Positions 17,984 through 26,803 of a stretch of DNA of 64,000 bases are shown here, piece after piece. Both the position numbers and the translations under genes were made by a program. Source of the stretch: Scatonaster sp045598705. GTDB lineage: Bacteria; Bacillota; Clostridia; Saccharofermentanales; Saccharofermentanaceae. The DNA lies in the NCBI GenBank assembly GCA_045598705.1, contig JAZLMM010000030.1, positions 26,862 to 90,861 on the forward strand, given 5' to 3'. Within the stretch, counting starts at the first letter, position 1. Every line of letters begins with the position of its first letter. The notes under the pieces are model-generated. The model was given only the letters and a program-made list of their open reading frames with translations, was not told the origin of the DNA and searched no databases.

Positions 17984-20509
17984 TTACTCGCCTCGCTTCG
18001 TCCGCTTCTTCATTTGTTGCATGTCAGGGTCTGGTCTAACATCAGTAAAATACTTCATCGCGAACTGTTCCGGCGCCAATGGTCGTGAGTAGTAATACCC
18101 TTGGAAAATATCTACACCCAGTGCACGGATTCGGGATGCCTTCTGAGAAGTCTCAATTCCCTCGACACATACAGTCATGCCAATTGTCCTGGTCAGTAGA
18201 ACGATAGCGGAGATAAAGGATGTATTGAAGCGGTCATCCTGATCCACAAATGCACGGTCGATCTTAATCTCATCTACTGGGAATTCTCGCAAATAGTTAA
18301 AGGAAGAGTAGCCCGTACCGAAGTCATCCAAGGCAATACGAATGCCGTTATTACGTAGCTTCACCATATTCTGGCGGCAGATGGCCAGATTCTTCATCAA
18401 CGTCGTCTCTGTAATCTCCAGAAGGATATTCTTCGGTTGGAGTTCATATTCGTCAAGAAGTTCAATAACATGGTCTGCAAAATCGATCTTGGCCATATCT
18501 TCCGCTGTTACGTTAATATGAACGTAGAAGTCTTTCGAAACACCGCTTTCAATCCAGTCATGGCATTGTTTCATGGCCGTACGTAGAATCCATTCACCCA
18601 ATACACTCATCTGACCGGTTGCATATACTGCAGCAATAACCTTCTCTGGGCTAATCAGTTCACCTTGCGGAGAAATCCATCGAAGAAGCGCTTCGCATCC
18701 CACGAGTTTCTCTGTACGTGCATCCACCAATGGCTGGAAATGCAAGAGGAAATTCTGCCCGTCTTCACGTACAGATTTTGAAATCTGGTATTCGAAATCC
18801 ATTCTCTCCTTCATCTCCACCTTAAACTGAGGCGTATAGATGGAATACGAAAGGTGTGCATCCTGTTTCACTTTATGGAGTGTAATCTCAGCATTGTTAA
18901 TGAGTTCTTCCGCTTCATTTCCACAAGATGGGAAAAGCGAGGCGCTCATCGAATAATTCACATACATCGATCCACGGTCGATCTCCATCGGCTCATTGGA
19001 TTCTTGAAGGATCGCCTTCATTAGATTCTCAACCTGCACCCTGGTCGCATTAGGCCACAGAATGCAGAATGTATCCACGCTAATGTGGTAAAGCTCGCAT
19101 ATTCTTGGCATGCTGTCACGGAGTTTCTTCGTCACAGCCACAACGATTCGATCGCCCATCTCACGGCCATAACGGTCATTGAAAACATGGAAATCCTTAA
19201 TGTCAACCAAGATAAATCCGGCAGACAGAATATTGCGATCGTGAATCATCGATTCCGCATCTGCTTGCAAACGTTCACGAACCAGAAGGCCCGTCAACGG
19301 ATTTCTCGACGAATGCTTCTCCACATACTCGCGAACTTCATTCATCTGACTTAGGTCAAATATCGTACCAATAATCAGCATCGCTTGCTTGGAACTATCG
19401 TAGACTGATTTACCACGGCTCGCCAGCCAGATGATCTCGCCTCTTTGGCCGTGAACACGGAACTCAATGGAGAAAGCATCCTGCTCGCCATCCACTAGAT
19501 AGGTAAATGTCTCTACAAAACGTCGCCGATCATCTTCGAAGAGTTCATCAGCCATTTTACGAATGATATCACCTGAATAGCGAAGCTCCATATCTGGGAA
19601 AGCTTCATGGAAATTCGGTGAAAACTCGATCATTTCGCGCTTCGTATCATAGGTGAAGGTAATCGCTTCCGATCCATCGATAATCAGTTTCTGTAGTGAA
19701 TTGGTCTTCTTTCTTTCGGTAACATCCATGAAGATACCAATCTTATATCTCTTCTGATCCGGTGAAACAAATTGAAACACGCCACAAGAATGAAGCCATA
19801 CTTCGCCTTCACTCGGTGAAAGCACTCGGAAATCCATGGAATGTCTTGAGGACTTCGCCTTGATTCCATTGTTATTTAGAACCGATAACAGTACTTCGTG
19901 GTCATCCGGATGAACAAGATTCATCACCTCACGCGAAGCATGTGAGAGCTCATGGTTAGGAAGATCCACAAGCTGTGCAAGTGAGGAATTGAAGCGACAA
20001 TGGTCATTACTCTCTTCGTAGCAGAAGAGAAAACCCTCAATAGAATCGGAAATCAGTTTATCATACACGATTTCACCAAAACTTGAGGTATAGTCTTCCA
20101 TCATGCCATAAATCAGTATGTGATTGTCCTTCTTGACCATCTGCATACTTACTTTCAGGTGATACATGTCTCCCTTCACAGAGAAGAGATTGTGTTCTAA
20201 AGTGACCACCTTCTGATTGGCAGCAACAAGATCATAGAAGGCTTCTTCGTAGCGAACAGAAATGGCGCGACGTTCTTCAGAATCTGTAAATTCTAAGAAA
20301 GCCTCCAGAAGCATATCCTGTGTAGCAACAGGTCCGATAATGCCGACCATACCTCGTGAGAAGAAAAAGCGTTTCTCTTTCGGGAAAACAACAAAAGTAC
20401 AAAGTGAGACCTGTTCCATCAGGCCATTCACTTGCGATAATAGTAATGGATCTGAACTGATAGATGCATCAAACAAAGCTGAACTGAAACCAGATTCATC
20501 AGCTACCAT
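17984..20509 (-). CDS. PAS-GGDEF(degenerate)-EAL protein, probable c-di-GMP phosphodiesterase
   Basis: 841 residues without membrane segments. Sensor regions include PAS-like domains around 150-265 and 270-390. A GGDEF-like domain (NPLTGLLVRERLQ near 400) has SVDTF where GGDEF belongs, so cyclase activity is unlikely. The EAL domain (about 575-830) keeps its key motifs: CEALLRW, EITETT, DDFGTGYSS, DEIKIDRAFV, VEGIET and QGYYYSRP. The predicted activity is therefore hydrolysis of c-di-GMP, tuned by the PAS domains and perhaps by GTP binding to the degenerate domain. GGGGAGAG ribosome binding site. It follows rsmI at 31 bp and may be cotranscribed with it. Confidence 0.9.
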   Translation of the reverse strand: MVADESGFSSALFDASISSDPLLLSQVNGLMEQVSLCTFVVFPKEKRFFFSRGMVGIIGPVATQDMLLEAFLEFTDSEERRAISVRYEEAFYDLVAANQKVVTLEHNLFSVKGDMYHLKVSMQMVKKDNHILIYGMMEDYTSSFGEIVYDKLISDSIEGFLFCYEESNDHCRFNSSLAQLVDLPNHELSHASREVMNLVHPDDHEVLLSVLNNNGIKAKSSRHSMDFRVLSPSEGEVWLHSCGVFQFVSPDQKRYKIGIFMDVTERKKTNSLQKLIIDGSEAITFTYDTKREMIEFSPNFHEAFPDMELRYSGDIIRKMADELFEDDRRRFVETFTYLVDGEQDAFSIEFRVHGQRGEIIWLASRGKSVYDSSKQAMLIIGTIFDLSQMNEVREYVEKHSSRNPLTGLLVRERLQADAESMIHDRNILSAGFILVDIKDFHVFNDRYGREMGDRIVVAVTKKLRDSMPRICELYHISVDTFCILWPNATRVQVENLMKAILQESNEPMEIDRGSMYVNYSMSASLFPSCGNEAEELINNAEITLHKVKQDAHLSYSIYTPQFKVEMKERMDFEYQISKSVREDGQNFLLHFQPLVDARTEKLVGCEALLRWISPQGELISPEKVIAAVYATGQMSVLGEWILRTAMKQCHDWIESGVSKDFYVHINVTAEDMAKIDFADHVIELLDEYELQPKNILLEITETTLMKNLAICRQNMVKLRNNGIRIALDDFGTGYSSFNYLREFPVDEIKIDRAFVDQDDRFNTSFISAIVLLTRTIGMTVCVEGIETSQKASRIRALGVDIFQGYYYSRPLAPEQFAMKYFTDVRPDPDMQQMKKRTKRGE

Positions 20510-20540
20510 ACGTATCTCTCCCCACTTTAGTCTACGTATA

Positions 20541-21371
20541 TTATTTTACCATTTTCAGCACCTCATCGTATAGTGCTTTTTTGCTCTCCCCCCACTCTTC
20601 TGCGAGTTTTTTTGCAATTTCTTTCGTAGATAAGCCTTCTTGACTCAATTCAAGGATGCGGGCCTGACGTTGTTCCGGTTCAAGCACGATCTTCTCTTCC
20701 CGTTGACTTGCGCCTTCTAACACCAATACGAATTCGCCTTTAGGCGGCACTTCTTCGAAATGACGGATTAATTCATCAATCGTTCCACGCACCACCTGTT
20801 CGAACTTCTTAGTAAGTTCGCGAGCCGCAACCGCGCGACGGCTATCGTTTCCCGCCTCAGCAAGATCAGTAAGAGTACGCATCAGACGATGTGGGGCTTC
20901 ATATAGGATGGTCGTGGTAGTCATCGACGAAACGGCAGCAATCCGTGCCTTGCGTTCTTTCGATTCGACTGGGAGGAAGCCTTCAAAATAATAATGACGT
21001 GTATCCAGACCAGACAGCACAAGTGCAGTAATCCCAGCAACCGGTCCTGGTACAGCTGTTACCGGAATATCTTCTTCTATACAACGTTTGACCAGATCCT
21101 CGCCTGGATCAGAAATGCTTGGCATACCTGCATCAGAAACCAATGCAACCTCAGCGCCCTCTTTCAACCGTGCTATCAATTTATCTCCAGCAGCAGCCTT
21201 GTTGTGTTCGTGATAGCTCATGAGCTTCGCAGAAATATTGAAATGCGAAAGAAGCAATCCCGTTCTTCTTGTATCCTCACAGGCAACTAACTCCACGTTC
21301 TGCAACACCTCAATGGCACGTGAAGACAGATCCTGCATATTTCCTATTGGTGTTCCGACTAAGTAAAGCAT
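20541..21371 (-). CDS. rsmI: 16S rRNA (cytidine1402-2'-O)-methyltransferase
   Basis: 276 residues of the tetrapyrrole-methylase-like RsmI family. N-terminal LYLVGTPIGNMQDLSSRA, then CEDTRRTGLLL near 34, SDAGMPSISDPGEDLV near 80 and VPGPVAGITALVLSG near 108 are diagnostic. The C-terminal helix-turn-helix-like tail (STKEIAKKLAEEWG) is also typical. I start at the ATG at 21371 because GAGG sits seven bases before it; a TTG six bases earlier overlaps the trmN6 stop. It modifies the decoding centre of the ribosome, in the cytosol. The upstream neighbour trmN6 is its usual partner in Bacillota. Confidence 0.95.
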   Translation of the reverse strand: MLYLVGTPIGNMQDLSSRAIEVLQNVELVACEDTRRTGLLLSHFNISAKLMSYHEHNKAAAGDKLIARLKEGAEVALVSDAGMPSISDPGEDLVKRCIEEDIPVTAVPGPVAGITALVLSGLDTRHYYFEGFLPVESKERKARIAAVSSMTTTTILYEAPHRLMRTLTDLAEAGNDSRRAVAARELTKKFEQVVRGTIDELIRHFEEVPPKGEFVLVLEGASQREEKIVLEPEQRQARILELSQEGLSTKEIAKKLAEEWGESKKALYDEVLKMVK

Positions 21372-21373
21372 AT

Positions 21374-22150
21374 TCAATCCTCAAAATAGATTTTGCGAAG
21401 TGCAGGGGTATATTCTCGATTTGCATCCCGAATGATAAGTGGTGGCGTAATGACCGTTCCCGGAAGTTTTCCTCCCTTTCTCGCCTGAAGCAGGTACAGC
21501 GTCGCTTCGCTTTCTTCATATGGGTGTACAAATGTAATTCTCTTGGGTATAAGGTTGTGCACCAAGCAAGCTTTCATCACACTGGTCAAAGTCTGTGCAC
21601 GGTTCACGAGAAAGAGATTGCCTGTAGACGTCAACATAGATGCTGCACAGGCAATAAAATCTTCTACTGATCCATGCATAGCAAATCTAGCTTCTAACAG
21701 TTTCTCTGTATGCCTTACCGTTGACGTAACGGGTCCTGCATCAGCTTTCTGATATGGTGGATTCATAAAAACTGCATCATAGGAGTTTTTCGGAAGATCT
21801 TCCGTCGGCAACTCACGAAGATCAAGTTGAAACCCTCTCATACGATCTTCCAAATGATTCAGTTGAATATTCTTCTTATATAGCGCTGCCGCTTGTTCCT
21901 GCCGTTCGACGCCATCGATTCGGAGGTCCTTTCTTCGCGCAGCCAGAAGAATGGATGCTGCCCCACAGTTGGTACCCAACTCCAGTACGCGCAATGGGCG
22001 CGATTTACTGATTCGAAGATTGGAAGACGTAAACCAGGAAAGCAGCACGGTATCCTCACCGAAGCAGAATCCATCCGGATCCTGTATCAGGCGGAACCCG
22101 CCACGCCCCAAATCTTCACATGTTTCTTCACATGGAATAATGTCTTTCAC
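21374..22150 (-). CDS. trmN6: tRNA1(Val) (adenine37-N6)-methyltransferase-like protein
   Basis: About 258 residues. The N-terminal block GGFRLIQDPDGFCFGEDTVLL is the family hallmark (in consecutive pieces), followed by the SAM motif VLELGTNCGAASILLAAR and the amino-methyltransferase motif MNPPYQK near residue 115. I start at the GTG at 22148-22150, seven bases after AAAGGAGA, instead of a TTG at 22210 that would lie inside the terminator hairpin of the upstream ferredoxin gene. The stop touches rsmI. Methylates an adenosine next to the anticodon in the E. coli relative; the exact target here is inferred. Confidence 0.88.
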   Translation of the reverse strand: MKDIIPCEETCEDLGRGGFRLIQDPDGFCFGEDTVLLSWFTSSNLRISKSRPLRVLELGTNCGAASILLAARRKDLRIDGVERQEQAAALYKKNIQLNHLEDRMRGFQLDLRELPTEDLPKNSYDAVFMNPPYQKADAGPVTSTVRHTEKLLEARFAMHGSVEDFIACAASMLTSTGNLFLVNRAQTLTSVMKACLVHNLIPKRITFVHPYEESEATLYLLQARKGGKLPGTVITPPLIIRDANREYTPALRKIYFED

Positions 22151-22167
22151 AATCTTCTCCTTTATAT

Positions 22168-22206
22168 GAAAAGAGACCTGCTCCCGTATAAACGGGACCA
22201 GATCCC
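22168..22206 (-). terminator. ferredoxin-gene terminator
   Basis: A 15-position stem with three mismatches: GAGACCTGCTCCCGT (22173-22187) against ACGGGACCAGATCCC (22192-22206), followed on the reverse strand by TCTCTTTTC. It separates the ferredoxin gene from trmN6. Confidence 0.7.
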
Positions 22207-22233
22207 TCAATCTTTCAAATCATGATAGCACGA

Positions 22234-22404
22234 TCAGCCTTGGGAAATTGCACCAGCCGGGCAAGCAGCCTCACAAGAGCCGCACTCAAGACAAAGATCA
22301 GGATTGATCTCGTACTTTCCATCACCCTGAGCGATAGCGCCTACTGGGCACTCGCCTTCACAGGATCCGCAAGAAAGACATGCATCAGAAATAACATATG
22401 CCAT
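22234..22404 (-). CDS. 2[4Fe-4S] ferredoxin
   Basis: A 56-residue clostridial-type ferredoxin, MAYVISDACLSCGSCEGECP at its start. Two complete cluster motifs are seen: CLSCGSCEGECP at residues 9-20 and CLECGSCEAACP at 38-49, so all eight cluster cysteines are present. A strong AAGGAGG lies just upstream of the ATG at 22404, and a terminator follows, so it is monocistronic. It is a low-potential electron carrier of the cytosol and would serve anaerobic redox enzymes and radical SAM proteins. Confidence 0.95.
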   Translation of the reverse strand: MAYVISDACLSCGSCEGECPVGAIAQGDGKYEINPDLCLECGSCEAACPAGAISQG

Positions 22405-22484
22405 AGGATTGATCCTCCTTCTTTTAGTCTACGAACTCATTAAACACTATTTTCGAATATTTGTAAATACAAGAACTTGATCAA

Positions 22485-23357
22485 TTAATCCCTTTTATCT
22501 TGCTGGGATTTCTTCTTTGGACTTTCTTGTTTACATTGTGGTTGCGGCGGATTGACTAGAGAAACTTCCGAAGCGTCAAACACCTCCATCTCTGTCTCCT
22601 CATCTTTCTCTAAGCGAACCGTTACCTTCTCTTTCAGAAGATCGGAATAAATCACAACACCAATACCACTTGGTGTCTTGACCTTCTTACCTACCTTAGG
22701 CACACGCTTATTGGCGTCTTCATAAGCCGCCTGTTCATAAGAAAGACAACACATCAGACGACCACAAGTACCGGTAAGCTTAGTCGGATTCAGTGAAAGT
22801 CCTTGGTCTTTGGCCATACGAACAGTGACTGGTAGGAACTGATCCAGATAGGAGCAACAGCAAAGCTCTCTGCCACAAATGCCAAGTCCGCCAACCATCT
22901 TCGCCTGTTCACGGGAACCAATCTGGCGAAGTTCAATTCGCTGATGGAAGCAAGCGGTCAGATCCTTGACCAGTTCACGGAAATCTACACGTTTCTCCGC
23001 GGTGAAGTAGAAAGTCAGCTTCTTCCCGTCAAACGAATAGACGGCTTCCACAAGTGTCATAGGAAGTTGGTGCTTCTCAATCAATGTTAAGCATTTCTTG
23101 AAGGCGATATCCTCACGTTCACGTTTATCGTGATAATGTTCCATCTCCTTATCCGTTGCAAAACGCAAGACTGGAAGAATATTCTCATCGATTTTCTCAT
23201 CCGGAATATCGAAAGGTTCATCCACGACAAATGCAATATCATATCCCAATGCAGTATTCACCATCACCGCATCGCCGACCTTCAGTTTCAGATCTCCGGT
23301 CAGGAAACGATATGGTTTACCCGCATCGTGGAATCGCAAATTTACAACTCTAGCCAT
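22485..23357 (-). CDS. ricT: RicT/YaaT, PSP1-domain iron-sulphur protein
   Basis: 290 residues. The PSP1 domain spans about 60-180, and the diagnostic cysteines are in GLGICGRELCCCSYLDQF and GTCGRLMCCLSYEQAAYED. In Bacillus subtilis RicT works with RicA and RicF in RNase Y-dependent mRNA processing and in sporulation and competence phosphorelay; only RicT is present in the window. The C-terminal tail is Gln/Lys-rich. The start overlaps the holB stop by 8 bp and has GAAGGAG upstream. The holB-ricT adjacency is the usual Bacillota order. Confidence 0.92.
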   Translation of the reverse strand: MARVVNLRFHDAGKPYRFLTGDLKLKVGDAVMVNTALGYDIAFVVDEPFDIPDEKIDENILPVLRFATDKEMEHYHDKREREDIAFKKCLTLIEKHQLPMTLVEAVYSFDGKKLTFYFTAEKRVDFRELVKDLTACFHQRIELRQIGSREQAKMVGGLGICGRELCCCSYLDQFLPVTVRMAKDQGLSLNPTKLTGTCGRLMCCLSYEQAAYEDANKRVPKVGKKVKTPSGIGVVIYSDLLKEKVTVRLEKDEETEMEVFDASEVSLVNPPQPQCKQESPKKKSQQDKRD

Positions 23358-24360
23358 TACTTAACTCCTTCTTCAATGCCAGAAGCATCCGGCACACCAT
23401 GATCTCGAAATTGCCATTGGCCTTGAAGGCTTTCGCCGCCTCCGTCAGTACTACGCTACTTCTGCCGATCTTGGCTAAGGTCAGCTTATGTTTTCGAATC
23501 ACGCTAATCATCTTATCTTTTTTATCGGCATCATGCAAGCGTTCAGACTTCGGGTCGGCAATGGTAATCGCCATTTCGTCGAGAATCATATTCATGAGTG
23601 CAAGAAGATCTACAAAGTGCTCTTTCTCGTCCTCAAAGAAAGAATAGGTATCCGTAAGCAGTTCCGTCCTGGTCATCTCTGGCAATCGCAAAATCAAATT
23701 TGTCAGTTCTTCCCAATCATTCACCAACCAAGTTGACTGAGAGAGGTTCATGGCGTATCCAATCACACCACCAGAGAATCTTGCAAACAAAGTAGCTTCA
23801 TCCGGAAGAATCTCCGAGTCTTTCTGCATCAGTACACGTACCACTTCCTCTTCCGTATTGGGAATGAGTCGAACCGAGACAGTACGGGACAGAATCGTCG
23901 GCAGAAGCTTCGATTCATCCGAAACCGTCAAAATAAAAACTACATGAGCGGGTGGCTCTTCCAATGTCTTGAGGAGGGCATTCTGTCCTTCTTCCGCAAG
24001 TCCGTCCGCATCGATAAGATAGACCTTTCGCGAAGCAATCTGTGCCATAATGCCTACATCAGAAAGAATCTTCAAGCGAACATCTGCAACCTTGATATTC
24101 TTCTCACCTGAATCGAGTAAGAGTTCGCGATAATCCGGATGGGTATGCTCGCGCATATATACGCAGTTGGGGCAGGTACCACAACCGCCATTTTCCGTTG
24201 GATGCGAACAGAGAAGTCCTTTGGCAAACTCTCTGCCCAATGTCTTCTTGCCGATGCCAGATGGACCAATCAATAGAAAAGCATGCCCCGGTTGCCCAAC
24301 AAGTGGCACGCCGAGGCGCTTCTTGGCTTCATATTGTCCAATCAGTTCAGAAAAACCCAT
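23350..24360 (-). CDS. holB: DNA polymerase III delta' subunit
   Basis: 336 residues of the AAA+ clamp-loader delta' type. The phosphate loop is GPSGIGKKTLG near residue 33; a zinc module CGTCPNC follows near 61; LLKTLEEPPAHVVFILT and a sensor-1-like LPTILSRTVSVRL follow. The subunit is part of the clamp loader that places the sliding clamp on DNA. It starts three bases after the darA stop, in the conserved tmk-darA-holB-ricT order, which supports the call. Confidence 0.92.
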   Translation of the reverse strand: MGFSELIGQYEAKKRLGVPLVGQPGHAFLLIGPSGIGKKTLGREFAKGLLCSHPTENGGCGTCPNCVYMREHTHPDYRELLLDSGEKNIKVADVRLKILSDVGIMAQIASRKVYLIDADGLAEEGQNALLKTLEEPPAHVVFILTVSDESKLLPTILSRTVSVRLIPNTEEEVVRVLMQKDSEILPDEATLFARFSGGVIGYAMNLSQSTWLVNDWEELTNLILRLPEMTRTELLTDTYSFFEDEKEHFVDLLALMNMILDEMAITIADPKSERLHDADKKDKMISVIRKHKLTLAKIGRSSVVLTEAAKAFKANGNFEIMVCRMLLALKKELSNG

Positions 24361-24363
24361 AGA

Positions 24364-24693
24364 TTACATCTTCTCAAACTGCTCAACCGGCACCACAAAT
24401 ACCGTTGCACCACCGACGGTCACATCAACCGGATAAGGCGCATAGGAGGTACCCATGGCAGAAGGCATCACGTTCGTATTGATCGCTGACTGTCTGCTGG
24501 AAGAATACTTACGAATCAAATCCAGTACTTCCGAACATTTTTCAGCTTCCACAACAATCATCAATGTCGTATTACCGGAACGAAGAAATCCTCCGGATGA
24601 ATTCAGTTTCGTCACACGGAATCCAGCCTTATTCAATTCAGCCATCAGGCGGGGTGTATCCTCATCATGTACGATTGCAAATACAAGTTTCAT
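24364..24693 (-). CDS. darA: cyclic-di-AMP receptor, PII-like (DarA/PstA)
   Basis: 109 residues, full length for DarA. Starts MKLVFAIVHDEDTPRLM, with the ligand-binding loop KLNSSGGFLRSGNTTLMI near 29-46 and the C-terminal VGGATVFVVPVEQFEKM. It binds cyclic di-AMP as a trimer in Bacillus and Listeria; the downstream target is still unclear. The ATG overlaps the tmk stop (ATGA), so the two are coupled. Its presence implies that the organism makes cyclic di-AMP, although no cyclase gene is in the window. Confidence 0.93.
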   Translation of the reverse strand: MKLVFAIVHDEDTPRLMAELNKAGFRVTKLNSSGGFLRSGNTTLMIVVEAEKCSEVLDLIRKYSSSRQSAINTNVMPSAMGTSYAPYPVDVTVGGATVFVVPVEQFEKM

Positions 24694-25310
24694 CTTTCCA
24701 ATACCTCCCAGACCGCTTGTTTAATCTTCTCATAGATCAGATCAGGTGTCTCTTGTGCATCAATCACTCGAATGCGATCCTCTTCCTTACTTCGTGCAAG
24801 ATATCCTTCACGAACCTTCTTCATAAAACTCAGTCCTTCTGCTTCAAGGCGGTCCTCCTCACCACGTCCGTGTCTCCGAGCATATGCAGTTTGCTCATCC
24901 AAATCAAAGAGGAACGTGATATCGGGTACAAGTCCGGATGTGCTCCATCTATTCAGGAAGTCCACTGCCTCCAAGCCGAGTCCTCGAGCATATCCTTGAT
25001 ACGCTACGGTCGAATCGAAGAAACGATCACAGATGACCACTTTCCCTTCCGACAATGCCGGACGAATCTTCTCTTCAACAATTTGTGCACGAGCTGCTTC
25101 ATAAAGAAGAAGTTCAGTGCGTGCATTCATCTTACTGTTGGCCTTATCCAGTAGAATCGTGCGAATCTTCTCTCCAATCTCCGTGCCACCAGGTTCTCGG
25201 ATCAGCACGAATTCCTTACCAGCCTTCTTTAGGTCTGAGGAGAGCATCTCAATCTGCGTAGATTTGCCCGAACCATCTATTCCTTCGAAGGTAACAAACA
25301 AACCTCTCAT
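24690..25310 (-). CDS. tmk: thymidylate kinase
   Basis: About 206 residues. Phosphate loop FEGIDGSGKSTQ near residue 8, DRFFDSTVAYQGYARG (DR-type substrate motif) near 90 and a LID region RRHGRGEEDRLEAE with arginines near 147. It phosphorylates dTMP to dTDP. I start at the ATG at 25310, ten bases after GAGGAG; the longer reading from 25331 has no binding site. It heads the tmk-darA-holB-ricT block. Confidence 0.95.
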   Translation of the reverse strand: MRGLFVTFEGIDGSGKSTQIEMLSSDLKKAGKEFVLIREPGGTEIGEKIRTILLDKANSKMNARTELLLYEAARAQIVEEKIRPALSEGKVVICDRFFDSTVAYQGYARGLGLEAVDFLNRWSTSGLVPDITFLFDLDEQTAYARRHGRGEEDRLEAEGLSFMKKVREGYLARSKEEDRIRVIDAQETPDLIYEKIKQAVWEVLER

Positions 25311-25353
25311 CTTCTTATCTCTCCTCACCATACAAATTTATTATATCTCAAAA

Positions 25354-25881
25354 TCAATCCAGTTTAACAGAATGGATACTGGCAATCTCCAGCCAAATTT
25401 CCTTCTCGATTCGTTCGTTATCCTTTCGGATATCCTCCAAAGTCTCCTCAGCCGGACGACGACGATTCCAATTTCGTTTCTCACGGTTCTCGCGATGATC
25501 CTGTGCATTGCGATCGAAGCTCTTCTGGTTCTGACGATGTTCACGTTTCTCAGAATTCCGATCGTTATTTCGAGCACGATTCTCTCTCGGTTTCTCGTCT
25601 CTTTCTTTATTTGCAGGTTCCTTGTTTACGTTACTCTCTGCATTCGAACGATTGGCATTGCGATTATAACCGTTTCTCTCCCGCATACCATTTCCTTCGC
25701 GGTTGCCATTATTCTCACGATTTCCTTCGCGGTTTCCCTCACGATTACCATTTCCACCATGATTGCCAGGTCTTCTTCTCCGATTTCGGTTATTGTTGTT
25801 CCGTGGAGTTTGATTACCGTTCGTATTGGTCGGTGCCACAGCACTCGTATTGTTCGGCTTATTGATTTCCTGTTCGCTCAT
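25354..25881 (-). CDS. Asn/Arg/Glu-rich, intrinsically disordered protein of unknown function
   Basis: About 175 residues, started at the ATG at 25881 that follows ACGGAGGTCATAC. The central part consists of Asn, Arg, Gly and Glu in short imperfect repeats (GNREGNREGNRENNGNREGN, then MRERNGYNRNANRSN). The C-terminal 40 residues (EETLEDIRKDNERIEKEIWL onward) form a predicted amphipathic helix. There is no signal peptide or membrane segment. Such composition suggests RNA binding or condensate formation, but that is inference. It lies between folK and tmk, 43 bp before tmk, and so would be made together with replication and folate genes. Confidence 0.75.
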   Translation of the reverse strand: MSEQEINKPNNTSAVAPTNTNGNQTPRNNNNRNRRRRPGNHGGNGNREGNREGNRENNGNREGNGMRERNGYNRNANRSNAESNVNKEPANKERDEKPRENRARNNDRNSEKREHRQNQKSFDRNAQDHRENREKRNWNRRRPAEETLEDIRKDNERIEKEIWLEIASIHSVKLD

Positions 25882-25940
25882 GTATGACCTCCGTATCGTA
25901 AGCAAGAACTAAACATCTATATTATAGCGATTTTCCCAAT

Positions 25941-26423
25941 TCATTCAACATGAAACTTCGGAAGCGTTCCGAAGTAACGGACTTCTTTGGACCATCTCTC
26001 AGGCACCTTCTTCTCTCCCCTCATGAAAAGAAGCGGCACCTGAACAAAACCTCGTTCCTCCATTCTTGGATGAGGAATTGTCAATGTCTTCGTATCCATC
26101 GTTATATCCCCATAAGTAAGGATATCCACATCAATCGTACGCGGTCCCCAGTGAATTACGCGTTTTCGATGAAGCGTCTCTTCGATATTCTGGCAGAAAC
26201 GAAGAAGTTCCAGTGGTTCAAGGCTTGTCTCTATTCTCACACAGATATTGAGGAAATCATCTTGATCCAGATATCCCACCGGGTCCGTCTCAAAAATCGG
26301 GGACACCTCAAGCACATGCATTCCTTTCTCGGGATCATGAAGAAGTGCCACGGCTTGGCTTAGATTCTCCAGTCGATTACCCATATTACTGCCAAGCGAC
26401 AAATAAGCTTCTACCATACTCAT
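25941..26423 (-). CDS. folK: 2-amino-4-hydroxy-6-hydroxymethyldihydropteridine diphosphokinase
   Basis: 160 residues, normal HPPK length. AYLSLGSNMGNRLENL at the N-terminus, SPIFETDPVGYLDQDDFLN near 45-63, and the signature WGPRTIDVDILTYGD near 100, followed by IPHPRMEERGFVQVPLL. It transfers pyrophosphate from ATP to the pterin in folate synthesis. Its ATG overlaps the folB stop as ATGA. Confidence 0.96.
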   Translation of the reverse strand: MSMVEAYLSLGSNMGNRLENLSQAVALLHDPEKGMHVLEVSPIFETDPVGYLDQDDFLNICVRIETSLEPLELLRFCQNIEETLHRKRVIHWGPRTIDVDILTYGDITMDTKTLTIPHPRMEERGFVQVPLLFMRGEKKVPERWSKEVRYFGTLPKFHVE

Positions 26424-26803
26424 CTTAGCAGTTCCTCCAACTGTGCACGGGTGCGCGTAATCGTAACGTTCATCGAGTCATACTGACCATCAATGGGCGG
26501 CGTCGGCTTCTTGATCTCACAGGTAATCTCCTCGATCATTTCGAATTCTCGCATTACTCGAAGAATGATCTCGTGTGCCATATACTCAATCAGGTCACAG
26601 GTGACATTCTCTACAAAGTCACGAGTAATCTCAAATACCTTCGCATAGTTGACCGTATCCATCAGATCATCCGTTCGGCAAGCCGGGATTTCCGAGATAT
26701 TCAGCTGCAGCGTCACAATGAAGTTCTGCCCATTTGATTTCTCTTCCGGAAGCACACCGGAATGGCTGACAAATCGCATATTCTGAAGTGTAATGCTATC
26801 CAC
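26420..26803 (-). CDS. folB: dihydroneopterin aldolase
   Basis: About 127 residues when started at the GTG at 26803, seven bases after a strong GGAGGAGAAGG. The upstream-extended reading from 26911 would run through the end of folP and is rejected. Family features are LQNMRFVSHSGVLPEEK near the start, MDTVNYAKVFEITRDFVEN near 60 and EIKKPTPPI near 102. It cleaves dihydroneopterin to 6-hydroxymethyldihydropterin and glycolaldehyde. It overlaps folP by 8 bp and folK by 4 bp. Confidence 0.94.
   Translation of the reverse strand: MDSITLQNMRFVSHSGVLPEEKSNGQNFIVTLQLNISEIPACRTDDLMDTVNYAKVFEITRDFVENVTCDLIEYMAHEIILRVMREFEMIEEITCEIKKPTPPIDGQYDSMNVTITRTRAQLEELLR

Noticed and set aside
25590..25850. Short DNA repeats resembling a small CRISPR or satellite
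   Set aside because: The repeats keep codon phase in the GNRE protein, have no constant repeat-spacer length and no cas genes are present.
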